From NCBI RefSeq assembly GCF_048565625.1, contig NZ_JBLZUR010000002.1, positions 1,240,001 through 1,304,000 of the forward strand: a stretch of DNA of 64,000 nt, written 5' to 3'. Origin of the DNA: JBLZUR01 sp048565625. Lineage in GTDB: Bacteria; Pseudomonadota; Alphaproteobacteria; Sphingomonadales; Sphingomonadaceae. Positions 41,927 through 51,216 of this stretch are shown in pieces (within the stretch, counting starts at the first letter, position 1; each line of letters begins with the position of its first letter). Position numbers and translations under genes: made by a program. The notes under the pieces were generated by a model that did no database searches, was not told where the DNA came from, and saw only the letters and a program-made list of their open reading frames with translations.

Positions 41927-43999
41927 TTACGGAAATGCGATCATCGGCGCGTCCAGCGGGGCCGCGAACGCCTCCAGCGTGTGGCGGAGCATCGTTTCCA
42001 CCGAATAATGCTGCACCGCGCGTTCGCGGGCGAGGGCGGAGATATGCGCCCGATCCGTGACCGGCATGGCCGCGAACGCCGCCAGCCGCGCCGCCGCCTC
42101 TTCCGGATCGATCGTCTCGCCGCCATCCAGCACATGACCGGTCACACCGGGGATGATCGTCTCCGCGGCCGCACCGGCGGGTGTCGTTATCACCGGCAAA
42201 CCGGCAAGTTGCGCCTCGATTAGCACATTGGGCGTGCCCTCGAACCGGCTGGTCAGCATGAAGGCGTCCATCCGCGACAGCCAGTAGCCCACCGCCGCCG
42301 ATCGACCCGTGAAAAGCACCCGATCGGCGATCCCCCGCCGCGCCGCGAACTCCTGCGCGGCGCCGCGCAACTCGCCATCCCCGACTAGGATGAAGCGGGC
42401 GTCGGGCAGGCGTGCAGCCAGCCGGTCGGCGATGGCGAGCCAGTCGATCGGCCGCTTGTTCGCGTCGAAGCGCATCACGCCTCCGACGGTGAAGCCGCCG
42501 CTCGTCCGTTCGTCGAACAGCCGCCAGCGCTCCTCGTCATCCGGACTGGGCGCTATGGGCAACGGATTGACGCCGTTCGGCACGACCCAGCCGGTCCTTT
42601 CCGGCAGGCCCAGCCATTGCTCGTACCGCCGCGCCGCAAGCGCCGAATTGGCGGTCAGCGTTACGCCGGGCGAGGCGAGGAGCGCGCGGTAGATGGGGAT
42701 CTGCTCCTCCTTGAACCGGTCGGCGCGGTCGCTGGGCGGCAAGGTCCGAACGTTGAGGACAATGCGCGGCACCTTGGCCAGCAGCGCGGCAAGCCCGGCG
42801 GCGAGGATCATCCCGTCCTGCCAGATATGCACGACATCGGGCGCGAGATAGCGGAGGAGGTCGGTCAGATGCTCCACCCCCTCGCGCACCCGCTCGGGCA
42901 GTTCGCGGATGGCGGCGCGCTCCCCGGCGACGACCGAGAGTGACGGTTTACCGCCATATCTCGGCGCAGCGAGATAGCCGGTCACCTGGATGCCCTGCGC
43001 CGTTAGGGCGGGCATGAAAAAGTCCTGCCCGCGTCGCGGGTCGAGCTTGCGGCACAGCACCGAAACCGGACCGGTGAAGGCGCGATCACCGATCATCCGC
43101 CCTTCCTTTGCCGCGCGGTCGAGGGCGAGGGCGCTCGCCACCAGCTGCCGCTCCGCCCCGCCGCCGCCAAGCGTGCCGCCGATCATCACCACGGAGCCTA
43201 GCTGCCCGTTGGCGATGCGCGGCGGATGGGCGATGCGCGCGGCGACGGTGCGGGCGAGGAGGTCGTCGAGCACCGTCCGCCACACGGGCGCGCCGGTGAA
43301 AGCGAGGCGTGGGAAGCTCTTCTGGAGCCGGTCCAGCTCAGCCCTCAGCCGCTCGCGTTGTGCGTGGACTTCAGCGTCGCCTTCAGTCCCCGAGGCCGCT
43401 TTCACCGCCTCCGCGATCAGCCCACGCTCCTCCAGCAGGCGGATCAGGCGAAGGCGGGTCTCGCCGTGGTCGGGGCGCAGCGCCACCGCCCGACGACACG
43501 CCGCCTCCGCCTCCTCATGGCGGCCGAGCACCTCCAGGGCGAGAGCCGCCATCAGCAGCCTTTCGGGATCGGTGATCGCCTCGGCATCGCCGAAGCGGCG
43601 GCGGTACTGCGCCTCCGCCGCCTCCCGCCCGAGTGCCTTGGCGGTCAGGCGAAAGGCCTGCGTCGCCGCCTCGACCGACCGCGGAAAGCGCGCCGATACG
43701 CCGCGCCAGGCGCGCTGTGCCGCGCGGATGTCGCCCTTGCCCTCAAGCAGATGGGCGACGATCCGCTGGACATGCTCCTCCTCCGGAAAGCCGGCCGCGA
43801 GTTCCAGCGCGCGGGGGAGCGAGGCGGCGAAGCTGCCGTCGCCATGCGCGGCACGCAGCAGGTCGCTCGCCTGCCGACGCGCGCTCGCCGCATCGAGTCC
43901 GCCGATCGCCGGATCGGGAAAACCGGGGGCGAGCGCGTCCTCCAGCAGATCGCCGGTGCCCGCCTCCGATTGCGCCGGGAACGTGAAACTGTCACTCAC
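41927..43999 (-). CDS. Glycosyltransferase family 4 with TPR-like N-terminal region
   Basis: 690 residues. The first ~230 are Ala/Arg-rich helices with TPR-like spacing (ALEVLGRHEEAEAACRRAVALRPDHGET reads as one repeat). The GT4 part includes GGTLGGGGAERQLVASALAL, DVVHIWQDG, WVVPNGVN, RFDANKRPIDWLAIADRLA and the donor-site FEGTPNVLIEAQLAGLPVITT with the conserved E-x7-E. It is probably a capsule or exopolysaccharide sugar transferase. The start is divergent from, and overlaps by 17 bases, the GT2 gene. Confidence 0.92.
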   Translation of the reverse strand: MSDSFTFPAQSEAGTGDLLEDALAPGFPDPAIGGLDAASARRQASDLLRAAHGDGSFAASLPRALELAAGFPEEEHVQRIVAHLLEGKGDIRAAQRAWRGVSARFPRSVEAATQAFRLTAKALGREAAEAQYRRRFGDAEAITDPERLLMAALALEVLGRHEEAEAACRRAVALRPDHGETRLRLIRLLEERGLIAEAVKAASGTEGDAEVHAQRERLRAELDRLQKSFPRLAFTGAPVWRTVLDDLLARTVAARIAHPPRIANGQLGSVVMIGGTLGGGGAERQLVASALALDRAAKEGRMIGDRAFTGPVSVLCRKLDPRRGQDFFMPALTAQGIQVTGYLAAPRYGGKPSLSVVAGERAAIRELPERVREGVEHLTDLLRYLAPDVVHIWQDGMILAAGLAALLAKVPRIVLNVRTLPPSDRADRFKEEQIPIYRALLASPGVTLTANSALAARRYEQWLGLPERTGWVVPNGVNPLPIAPSPDDEERWRLFDERTSGGFTVGGVMRFDANKRPIDWLAIADRLAARLPDARFILVGDGELRGAAQEFAARRGIADRVLFTGRSAAVGYWLSRMDAFMLTSRFEGTPNVLIEAQLAGLPVITTPAGAAAETIIPGVTGHVLDGGETIDPEEAAARLAAFAAMPVTDRAHISALARERAVQHYSVETMLRHTLEAFAAPLDAPMIAFP

Positions 44000-45404
44000 G
44001 CGTCATGGCTTACGCGGGGCGCAACGGCTGGGCAACGTGCCGCTGATCTCGGACGCGATGCTCGGCCGGCTGGTCCGCGCGCCCGTCGCGGCGATCCGGC
44101 TGGCGGCGGCGCGCAAGGCGGCGCGGCGGGCGCTGCACGCGGTGGCGCTGACCGGCGCGCCGGAGGATGCGGCGGTGCTGGCGCTGCTGGGGCTCCACAG
44201 CGATGCGGCGGAGGCCGAAGGGCGCGATGCCGAGGCGCGTGCCGGCGTGATGGTCGGGCGTGCCGCGCTCGGCGCGCTGCCGACGCGGGGAGAGGCGAGG
44301 GCGCTGCCCCTCGAATGGCAGCGGCGGTTGGCGGCGGTAGCAGCGGTGCATGATCCGGCCTTTGCGGCGGAGGTCCTGGGGCCGGGCTCGGATCAGGCCG
44401 CGTGTCTTTACGCGATCGGACCGGGGACGGCAGCGCCGGTGCTGGAGGACTTCGAGGGGCGGGATGTCGCGGCCATGCGCGCTGGGGTAATGCTGACGCG
44501 AGGTACATTCCGAGAAGCGCGGGCGGCGCTGAACGCGGCGTTCGAGGCGGATGGCCTGGCCGGACCGCTCGAGATCTCCGACGAGCCGCTCGACATTCAC
44601 ACCCTCAACACACTTCCGCCCGCCGTCCGGGCTGAGCCTGTCGAAGCCCCGGCGCTGGCCCTTCGACAGGCTCAGGGCGAACGGCGTGGGGGAGACGATG
44701 CCGCAGAAACAGTCTCCGTCATCGTCCCGCTCCACGACAACGCCGCGACGATCCAGACAGCCCTCCACTCGCTCCTCGCGCAAACCCATGCCAACCTCGA
44801 CATCATCGTGGTGGACGACCGCTCCCGCGACGACGGTCCGCAACGCGTCGCCAGCCTCGCCGACCCTCGCATCCGCCTGATCCGCAACAAAGGACCCAGG
44901 GGCGCCGCCGCCGCGCGCAACGCCGGATTGGCCGAAGCTCGCGGCACCTTCATCGCCTTCCACGACGCCGACGACTGGGCGCACCCCGAGCGGATCGCCC
45001 GCCAACTCGGCCGCATGGGCAGCGCCGGCTCGGTCGCCGGGCACTTCCGCATGGACGAGGACGGCATGCCCATCGCCCCGCGCGTCTTCCCCTTCGTCCG
45101 CCTCTGCCCCATTTCGATGCTCATCCGCCGCCAAGCCTTCCTCGCAGCCGGTCCGTTCGAGGAGGCGCGTACCGGCAGCGATGCTGAAATGCTGGCGCGG
45201 CTCGACACGTTTTACGGGCGCGGCGCGATCCGGCGCGACCCGGCGATCCTGACGGTGCAGCTGTGGCGCCCGGGTTCGCTCAGCAACGATGGCGGCATGG
45301 GCCTTTCCAGTGCCGACCGCTACGCCTACCGCGCGGCGTGGATGCGGCGTCATGCGGCGTTGTGGCGGGCGGGCGGCTTGCCAATGGCCGTGCCTGCTTC
45401 GTAA
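43983..45404 (+). CDS. Glycosyltransferase family 2 with unusual N-terminal region
   Basis: About 473 residues from GTG 43983; GTG 44037 is equally possible and would avoid the divergent overlap. The N-terminal ~200 residues are Ala-rich and helical with no recognised domain. The GT2 domain starts at about 240 with VSVIVPLHDNAATIQTALHSLL, VDDRSRDDG, AARNAGLAEARGTFIAFHDADDW (DxD). Residues about 214-234 (AVRAEPVEAPALALRQAQGE) are encoded by an in-frame family A palindrome. The domain's two variable halves otherwise look complete. It probably adds a sugar to a surface polysaccharide. Confidence 0.88.
   Translation: MKLSLTRHGLRGAQRLGNVPLISDAMLGRLVRAPVAAIRLAAARKAARRALHAVALTGAPEDAAVLALLGLHSDAAEAEGRDAEARAGVMVGRAALGALPTRGEARALPLEWQRRLAAVAAVHDPAFAAEVLGPGSDQAACLYAIGPGTAAPVLEDFEGRDVAAMRAGVMLTRGTFREARAALNAAFEADGLAGPLEISDEPLDIHTLNTLPPAVRAEPVEAPALALRQAQGERRGGDDAAETVSVIVPLHDNAATIQTALHSLLAQTHANLDIIVVDDRSRDDGPQRVASLADPRIRLIRNKGPRGAAAARNAGLAEARGTFIAFHDADDWAHPERIARQLGRMGSAGSVAGHFRMDEDGMPIAPRVFPFVRLCPISMLIRRQAFLAAGPFEEARTGSDAEMLARLDTFYGRGAIRRDPAILTVQLWRPGSLSNDGGMGLSSADRYAYRAAWMRRHAALWRAGGLPMAVPAS
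44623..44684. repeat. Family A palindromic repeat inside the GT2 gene
   Basis: CCGTCCGGGCTGAGCCTGTC is mirrored by GACAGGCTCAGGGCGAACGG. It is translated in frame and lies exactly between the unknown N-terminal region and the GT2 catalytic domain. Confidence 0.9.
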
Positions 45405-45415
45405 GCCGCCGGGGA

Positions 45416-47098
45416 ATGACCGACCACGATCCGCCCGAAGACGCCGCAGCCCTGCGCGCGCAGCTTTCCGCCGAGATCGAGCGCCGCCGGGAGCGGGACC
45501 GGGAACTTGTCGAGCAACGCGCTCGCGCCGATGCGGCGGAGGCGCAACTCGGCAACATCCGCCTGACTCTGTCCTACGGTTTGGGTCAGGCGCTCGTCGA
45601 GGCGCTGACCTTGCGCGGGCTTTTGCGCTTGCCGATGCGGATCATGGAGTTGCGCAAGCGACAGCAGGCGAAGCGGGGGCGCTTGCCGGCGCATTATGCA
45701 GGCATCCGCGCGGCCGAGGCGATGCGGATGGTGCCGCAGGACATCGAGGCGATGGACCGCGACGCGCTGATCGCCGCCGCCCGCGACCTGCAAGGTGGGT
45801 CGCCCGTCGAACGCGCGCGGGCGCTTGCCGAGATCGCGCTGGCGCTGGTCAGGTTCGATCCGGCCGAGGCCTTGCGGATCGGCGAAGAGGCAGCGGTGGT
45901 GCGGCCAGACGAACCCCGGCTCTTCAACCTGGCGATGGCGCTTCACGGCGCGGGCATGTTGGATGGGCCGCTGCGGCTGCTGGAACGTATCGAGGGAAAG
46001 CTGCCCTTCTCGACAGCCATGTCTGCGCGCCTTAATGCGATACGTGCGGAGGCGGCTGCCCCGGCACCCTATCCGGGGCGACCGGAGCGGATGCAGAGTG
46101 CCGGGAATGTTCTCGTGGTCATCGGAGAAGAGGCCTTCTCTGACGGGGGAGCGGATGCGTATCGCGCCTTTGCCGCCGCTCGGAGCGCAGCTTGTCAGCT
46201 CTTCGTCGTCACAGCTGAAGTCGGGGAAGTGCGATCGTTCGAGCGATCGGGGGTCATCGTGAGCGTTGGCGGAGCCGCCGACCTGCCGGGTTCGACCGGG
46301 ATCGCCCACGTCGTCGGACTTGAGATGGAAGTGCCAGTCCGACACCTCCTCGCCCAAGGAACGCGCGTGCTGATCGACACGATGTATGTGCCAGTGGTGG
46401 AGGGGACGGAGCGGGCCGTCGCACGGGGCGTCCGTCTCGCAGCGCTCCTCGCCGCCGCCGACCGCGTAATCGTCCGTTCGGAAGCGGCGGCTGTGGAGAT
46501 CGCGCGGCTTATTCCAGACGCAAACCCCTTGGTCGTTCCTTCGGAAATCCCAGTGTTGGAAATCGGCGAGGAACGCCTGACCGACTTACGCCGTGAGTTG
46601 GACCTTCGTCCCGAAAGGCCGGTGATCGTCTGCGCCGGACCCTTGATCGACGATCCCGGCCTGTTCGACCTCATCGAGGCGCACGCCGACGTCGGTCGAC
46701 CCGACCTTACCCTGCTCTTCATCGGAACCGGTCCGGCCGCGCCCGCACTGGCCCGGGCGGCCGCACGTCGGGGGATCAGCCGCAATGTGATCTTCGCCGG
46801 AACGATCCGGCCGGAGGACATGCCCGCCTATCTTGCCCTCGGCCAGATCGTCGCCGTGCCGCATCGAGGCGAGGCTGCCCGCCGGGCTGCCGAGGCGCTG
46901 GTCTTCGCAGAGGCGATCGGCGTGCCTTGTGCCGCCTCCTCTGCGGCATGGGCGTGGAGCGGATTGCCGAATCAGGTCGCCGCTGACGACCGCGAAGCAA
47001 TGGTCACGATCCTCTCCGGTCCACTCCCCCGGACGACGAGATCGGAACGACAGCAGACGCCGGACTTCTCAGCGATTTACGCTGCAATGCAGCACTAG
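45416..47098 (+). CDS. Putative GT4-like glycosyltransferase with coiled-coil start
   Basis: 560 residues from ATG 45416. The N-terminus (about 10-50) is an acidic/basic coiled coil (LRAQLSAEIERRRERDRELVEQ), followed by a helical region with GQALVEALTLRGLLRLPMRIM. The C-terminal half has a GT-B-like fold: ADRVIVRSEAAAVEIARL, PVIVCAGPLIDDPGLFDLIEAH, LLFIGTGPAAPALARAA and GTIRPEDMPAYLALG. The family donor-site motif is only weakly kept. It sits 12 bases after the GT2 gene and probably shares its polysaccharide pathway. Activity is inferred. Confidence 0.75.
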   Translation: MTDHDPPEDAAALRAQLSAEIERRRERDRELVEQRARADAAEAQLGNIRLTLSYGLGQALVEALTLRGLLRLPMRIMELRKRQQAKRGRLPAHYAGIRAAEAMRMVPQDIEAMDRDALIAAARDLQGGSPVERARALAEIALALVRFDPAEALRIGEEAAVVRPDEPRLFNLAMALHGAGMLDGPLRLLERIEGKLPFSTAMSARLNAIRAEAAAPAPYPGRPERMQSAGNVLVVIGEEAFSDGGADAYRAFAAARSAACQLFVVTAEVGEVRSFERSGVIVSVGGAADLPGSTGIAHVVGLEMEVPVRHLLAQGTRVLIDTMYVPVVEGTERAVARGVRLAALLAAADRVIVRSEAAAVEIARLIPDANPLVVPSEIPVLEIGEERLTDLRRELDLRPERPVIVCAGPLIDDPGLFDLIEAHADVGRPDLTLLFIGTGPAAPALARAAARRGISRNVIFAGTIRPEDMPAYLALGQIVAVPHRGEAARRAAEALVFAEAIGVPCAASSAAWAWSGLPNQVAADDREAMVTILSGPLPRTTRSERQQTPDFSAIYAAMQH

Positions 47099-47183
47099 CT
47101 GAGCTAAGCCACCTCAACCGGGCTGGTCAGGGCCGGGCGGCTTGTTTAACAGGATGTAACTTCACCCGCGGGGACGATTTCAG

Positions 47184-48503
47184 ATGCGCATCACGATGGT
47201 TGGTACGGGCTATGTCGGTCTGGTTTCCGGCGCGTGCTTTTCCGACTTCGGCCACACCGTGACCTGCGTGGACAAGGCGGCACAGAAGATCGAGGCGCTG
47301 GAAAACAACATCATGCCGATCTACGAGCCTGGCCTCGCCGAGCTGGTGTCGAGCAACGTGAAGGCCGGCCGCCTGAAGTTCACGACCGATCTGGCGGCGG
47401 GGGTGGCGGATGCTGACGCGGTGTTCATCGCGGTGGGCACGCCCTCGCGCCGTGGCGACGGACATGCCGATCTCAGCTACGTCTATGCTGCGACGCGGGA
47501 AATCGCGGCGGCGATCAAGGGGCGGACGGTGATCGTCACTAAGTCGACCGTGCCCGTCGGCACCGGCGACGAGGTGGAGCGGATCATCCGCGAGGTGGCA
47601 CCCGACGCCGAGGCCTATGTCGTTTCCAACCCCGAGTTCCTGCGCGAGGGCGCGGCGATCGACGACTTCAAGCGCCCCGACCGCATCGTCATCGGCACCG
47701 ACGATCCTGTCGCGCGTGAGGTGATGAGCGAGATTTACCGTCCGCTTTACCTCAACCATTCGCCGATCCTGTTCACCGGCCGTCGCACGTCGGAACTGAT
47801 CAAATACGCCGCGAATGCGTTCCTCGCGACCAAGATCACCTTCATCAACGAGATCGCCGACCTCTGCGAGGCGGTGGGCGCGGACGTGAAGGACGTTTCG
47901 CGCGGCATCGGTCTCGACAATCGCATCGGCACCAAGTTCCTCCATGCGGGTCCCGGCTATGGCGGCTCGTGCTTCCCCAAGGACACGCTTGCTCTCCTCA
48001 AGACTGGCGAGGACTCTGACGCGCCGCTGCGCATCGTCGAGTCCGTCGTGCGCGTGAACGACGCCCGCAAGCGCGCGATGGGCCGCAAGGTCCTGAAGAT
48101 GGTCGAGGGCGACATTCGCGGCAAACGCGTCGGCATCCTCGGTCTGACCTTCAAGCCGAACACCGACGACATGCGCGACGCACCGTCCATCTCCGTGATC
48201 CAGGCCTTGCAGGATTGCGGCGCCATCATCCGCGCCTACGATCCCGAGGGCGTCGAGCAGGCGCGCGGTATGGTCAACGACGTCGAGTTCGTCGGCAGCG
48301 CCTATGAGGTCGCCGAGGATGCCGAGGCGGTCGTGCTAGTGACCGAATGGGACGAGTTCCGCGCGCTGGACCTGAAGCGGATCAAGGAGTTGATGACCGG
48401 CGACGCCCTGATCGACCTCCGCAATGTCTACCCGCCCGCCGAGATCGAGAAGGCCGGCCTGCGTTACGCCGGGATCGGCCGTGGCGCCGTCACAAGCCTT
48501 TGA
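47184..48503 (+). CDS. ugd: UDP-glucose 6-dehydrogenase
   Basis: 439 residues. N-terminal NAD motif MVGTGYVGLVSGACFSDFG, STVPVGTGDEV, EFLREGAAIDDFKRPDRIVIG and catalytic Cys263 (GGSCFPKDTLAL) are all present. It oxidises UDP-glucose twice to UDP-glucuronate. Lying directly upstream of the capsule export operon, it probably supplies the uronic acid of the exported polymer. Confidence 0.97.
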   Translation: MRITMVGTGYVGLVSGACFSDFGHTVTCVDKAAQKIEALENNIMPIYEPGLAELVSSNVKAGRLKFTTDLAAGVADADAVFIAVGTPSRRGDGHADLSYVYAATREIAAAIKGRTVIVTKSTVPVGTGDEVERIIREVAPDAEAYVVSNPEFLREGAAIDDFKRPDRIVIGTDDPVAREVMSEIYRPLYLNHSPILFTGRRTSELIKYAANAFLATKITFINEIADLCEAVGADVKDVSRGIGLDNRIGTKFLHAGPGYGGSCFPKDTLALLKTGEDSDAPLRIVESVVRVNDARKRAMGRKVLKMVEGDIRGKRVGILGLTFKPNTDDMRDAPSISVIQALQDCGAIIRAYDPEGVEQARGMVNDVEFVGSAYEVAEDAEAVVLVTEWDEFRALDLKRIKELMTGDALIDLRNVYPPAEIEKAGLRYAGIGRGAVTSL

Positions 48504-48559
48504 TGCGTACCTGCTTTTTCCCGGTTTCACCGGGCGCGGTAAAGGTCTAGAGCGCGCGG

Positions 48560-49423
48560 ATGGCGGGAGGAAGCAAGGATCGGTCGCCAGAGCGATTGCC
48601 GCTGATCGATCCGGTAGAGTTCAGCGATTTTCTGAAGAGCGCGCAGGTCATGCTGCGCGTGATCTATGCGGTCGTACTGCGTGAATCACGGACGCGGCAT
48701 GGCCGTTCCGACCTCGGATACGCATGGGCCATCTTCGATCCATTGATCGAACTCGGCGTTCTGATGCTGGTCTTCATCGCATTGGGCCGGACCTCGCCAC
48801 TCCCGGTTCCGCTCCCTGTTTTCCTGCTTACGGGCCTTTTGCCCTTCCACTTCTTCAGAGACTGCGTCTCGCGCGGGGCGAGCGCTGCGTCCGCGAATCA
48901 GGCTTTGCTGACCTACCCCCAGGTCAAGGTCATGGACATCGTTGTCGGGCGGGTCGTACTTGAGATGATCACGGCCTGCCTAGTCTATGTATGCTTCATG
49001 GTCGGCCTGCATTACATAACCGGTGAGTCCTTTTCGAGCTGGTACGACCACCCGACCGAGATGATGTGCGCGTTGCTCGGGATATTTCTGTTTGGCCTGG
49101 GGTTCGCGGTATTCAGCTGCAGTCTTGCTCGGCTTAGCCCGGTTTGGACGACGATCTGGCCGTTTCTTTCGCGACCCCTTTGGTTCACTTCAGGCATGTT
49201 CTTCGTGCTGGAGCACCTGCCGAACAACGCGCGTGCCTATGCGATATACAATCCGATCGCGCACATGATCGAATGGTGGCGCTCCGCCTCACTGCCCAGT
49301 TTCACGAGCACCGTTGGCAGCCCCACCTATGTAATCGCGACAGGGGCGGTGACCTTGTTCATCGGCCTTGGGCTCGACCGCCTGCTGAACCTCGTCGGGC
49401 ACAGCGACGAACCGGCGTCCTGA
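48560..49423 (+). CDS. ABC-2 type polysaccharide export permease (KpsM-like)
   Basis: 287 residues with six hydrophobic segments after a ~50-residue cytoplasmic start. AVVLRESRTRHGRSDLGYAWAIFDPL is the KpsM/Wzm entry signature, and NPIAHMIEWWRSA is the conserved C-terminal block. It forms the membrane channel for a lipid-linked polysaccharide with the ATPase encoded next. The first gene of a four-gene export set; GAGC lies upstream of the ATG. Confidence 0.93.
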   Translation: MAGGSKDRSPERLPLIDPVEFSDFLKSAQVMLRVIYAVVLRESRTRHGRSDLGYAWAIFDPLIELGVLMLVFIALGRTSPLPVPLPVFLLTGLLPFHFFRDCVSRGASAASANQALLTYPQVKVMDIVVGRVVLEMITACLVYVCFMVGLHYITGESFSSWYDHPTEMMCALLGIFLFGLGFAVFSCSLARLSPVWTTIWPFLSRPLWFTSGMFFVLEHLPNNARAYAIYNPIAHMIEWWRSASLPSFTSTVGSPTYVIATGAVTLFIGLGLDRLLNLVGHSDEPAS

Positions 49424-49426
49424 TCA

Positions 49427-50083
49427 ATGATCGAACTCGTCAATATCGAGAAGAGCTACCGCAAGAAGGCCGGTGGCCGCCGCCAGGTCCTTGACGGGAT
49501 CAGCGCCACCTTCGAACGCGGCCATAGCTACGGCCTGATCGGCAACAACGGCGCGGGCAAGTCTACGCTTCTCCGCATCATGGGCGGCGCGGAGCGCCCC
49601 AATTACGGCGTGATCCGCAAGGACGTGCAGATCTCATGGCCACTGGGGTTCTCGGGCTCGTTCAACGGCTCGCTGTCGGGCCTGGAGAATCTGCGCTTCG
49701 TCTGCCGCATCTATGGGGCGGACATTCCGGCAGTGACCGAGTTCGTCCATGACTTCGCCGAACTCGGCAAGAGCATCCTCGAACCGGTGAAGACCTATTC
49801 CAGCGGCATGCGGCAGCGTCTCGCCTTCGCGCTCAGCATGGCGATCGATTTCGAGGTCTACCTCGTCGACGAGACACTGGCCGTGGGGGACGCCGCGTTC
49901 CAGGCGAAATGCCATCGCGAGTTCGAGGCGCGACGCGCGCATTCCGATGTGCTCTTGACCTCTCACTCGCCGCAGATGCTGGAAGAATATTGCACGCGCG
50001 GCGCGGTGCTGCACGAAGGCCGGTTGACGATGTTCGATTCGATCAAGGACGCGCTCGATTACTATCGGGGGATGAACGCATGA
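49427..50083 (+). CDS. Polysaccharide export ABC transporter ATPase (KpsT-like)
   Basis: 218 residues. Walker A GNNGAGKST, the KpsT-type signature YSSGMRQRLAFAL and Walker B VYLVDET (with the catalytic Glu) followed by GDAAFQAKCHREFE are all present. It has no C-terminal carbohydrate-binding extension, as in Kps-type group 2 capsule systems. Three bases follow the permease stop, and its TGA overlaps the next ATG. Confidence 0.95.
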   Translation: MIELVNIEKSYRKKAGGRRQVLDGISATFERGHSYGLIGNNGAGKSTLLRIMGGAERPNYGVIRKDVQISWPLGFSGSFNGSLSGLENLRFVCRIYGADIPAVTEFVHDFAELGKSILEPVKTYSSGMRQRLAFALSMAIDFEVYLVDETLAVGDAAFQAKCHREFEARRAHSDVLLTSHSPQMLEEYCTRGAVLHEGRLTMFDSIKDALDYYRGMNA

Positions 50084-51216
50084 ACGTGATGATGCATGAG
50101 GATCGCGTCGTCCGCGAGGCGCGCCGCAAGGCCGAGCGCGCCCGCCGCATGCGCTTCGTCGGCTGGGGGATCCTGATCCCCACGCTGATGGCCCTGTTCT
50201 ACTACGCGGTCATCGCGCGCGAGGAATATGTCACGCGCATGAGCTTCACCGTGCAGGGCACCAAGCAGGCGCCGGTAGGGGACGGTCTTGCGGCGCTCGG
50301 TATCCCCGCCGCTTCCTCTTCCGGCAGCGACGGCCTGATCGTTTCGGAATTCATCAAATCGACGGAAATGGTGCGGCGCCTCCGCGAGGACTTCGGCCTC
50401 GACAAGGCCTATCGCGGCCCGTCGGTCGATCCGGTCGGCTACCTGATCCCGCGTGCGCCCACCGAGATCGCGACGCATTACTGGAACAGCCATGTCAAGG
50501 CGACCTTCGAGCCGCTGGCCAACGTCGTTCAGGTCGAGGTGTCGGCCTTCACGCCGCAGGACTCCTACCGTCTCGCCCAGGGCGTGATGGCGGAATCCGA
50601 GAAGCTGGTGAATTCTCTCAACAGCAAGGTCCGGGCGGAGAGCGTGAAGTTCGCGCGCCGTGAACTGGGGCAGAAACAGCGCGAGTACGAGGCGATCCGG
50701 CAGCGGATGACGCAGACGCGCGCGACCGACCAGACCTCGCTCGATGCCGAGGTCACGCAGCAGATCGAACAGGTCGGCGCTTTCGACAAAAGCATCGCGG
50801 AACTGAAGGTCGAACGCGCAGGCGCCCAGGCCACGTTCGTTCCGGGCTCTCCTCAGGTTAGCGGCCTCGATCAGCGGATAGCGGCGCTTGAAGCGCAGCG
50901 CGCCCAGCTGATCGCGCGCATGACGCGTGGACCTGGCTACGGAGAGGCGTCTCGTGCGGTCGGCACCCAGGGACTGCAACTCGATTTCGAGTTCGCGCAG
51001 AAGGGTTACTACGCCGCGCTCGAAGCCTACCAGCGCGCGCAGACGACGATGGAGGGTGAGCGTCGCTATATCGTGCCGTTCATTCCGCCGCACATTCCCG
51101 AAGTCTCCAACTACTGGGATCGCTTCGGCAACGTCGTCGGCGTCGCTCTGGCCTCCGCGCTGCTGATCGGTGTCGGCGCGCTCATCTTCTCCGTGATCAA
51201 GGACCATCTGCAATGA
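50080..51216 (+). CDS. Capsule export inner-membrane protein (KpsE-like co-polymerase)
   Basis: 378 residues from ATG 50080 (ATGA overlap). Membrane helices lie near both ends (about 27-47 and 345-372). Between them is a periplasmic domain with a long coiled-coil region (about 175-300), and the PxxP-like VPFIPPHIPEVSNYWDRFGN segment before the C-terminal helix is typical. KpsE-type proteins link the ABC exporter to the outer-membrane export protein. The gene overlaps the next by four bases. Confidence 0.93.
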   Translation: MNVMMHEDRVVREARRKAERARRMRFVGWGILIPTLMALFYYAVIAREEYVTRMSFTVQGTKQAPVGDGLAALGIPAASSSGSDGLIVSEFIKSTEMVRRLREDFGLDKAYRGPSVDPVGYLIPRAPTEIATHYWNSHVKATFEPLANVVQVEVSAFTPQDSYRLAQGVMAESEKLVNSLNSKVRAESVKFARRELGQKQREYEAIRQRMTQTRATDQTSLDAEVTQQIEQVGAFDKSIAELKVERAGAQATFVPGSPQVSGLDQRIAALEAQRAQLIARMTRGPGYGEASRAVGTQGLQLDFEFAQKGYYAALEAYQRAQTTMEGERRYIVPFIPPHIPEVSNYWDRFGNVVGVALASALLIGVGALIFSVIKDHLQ

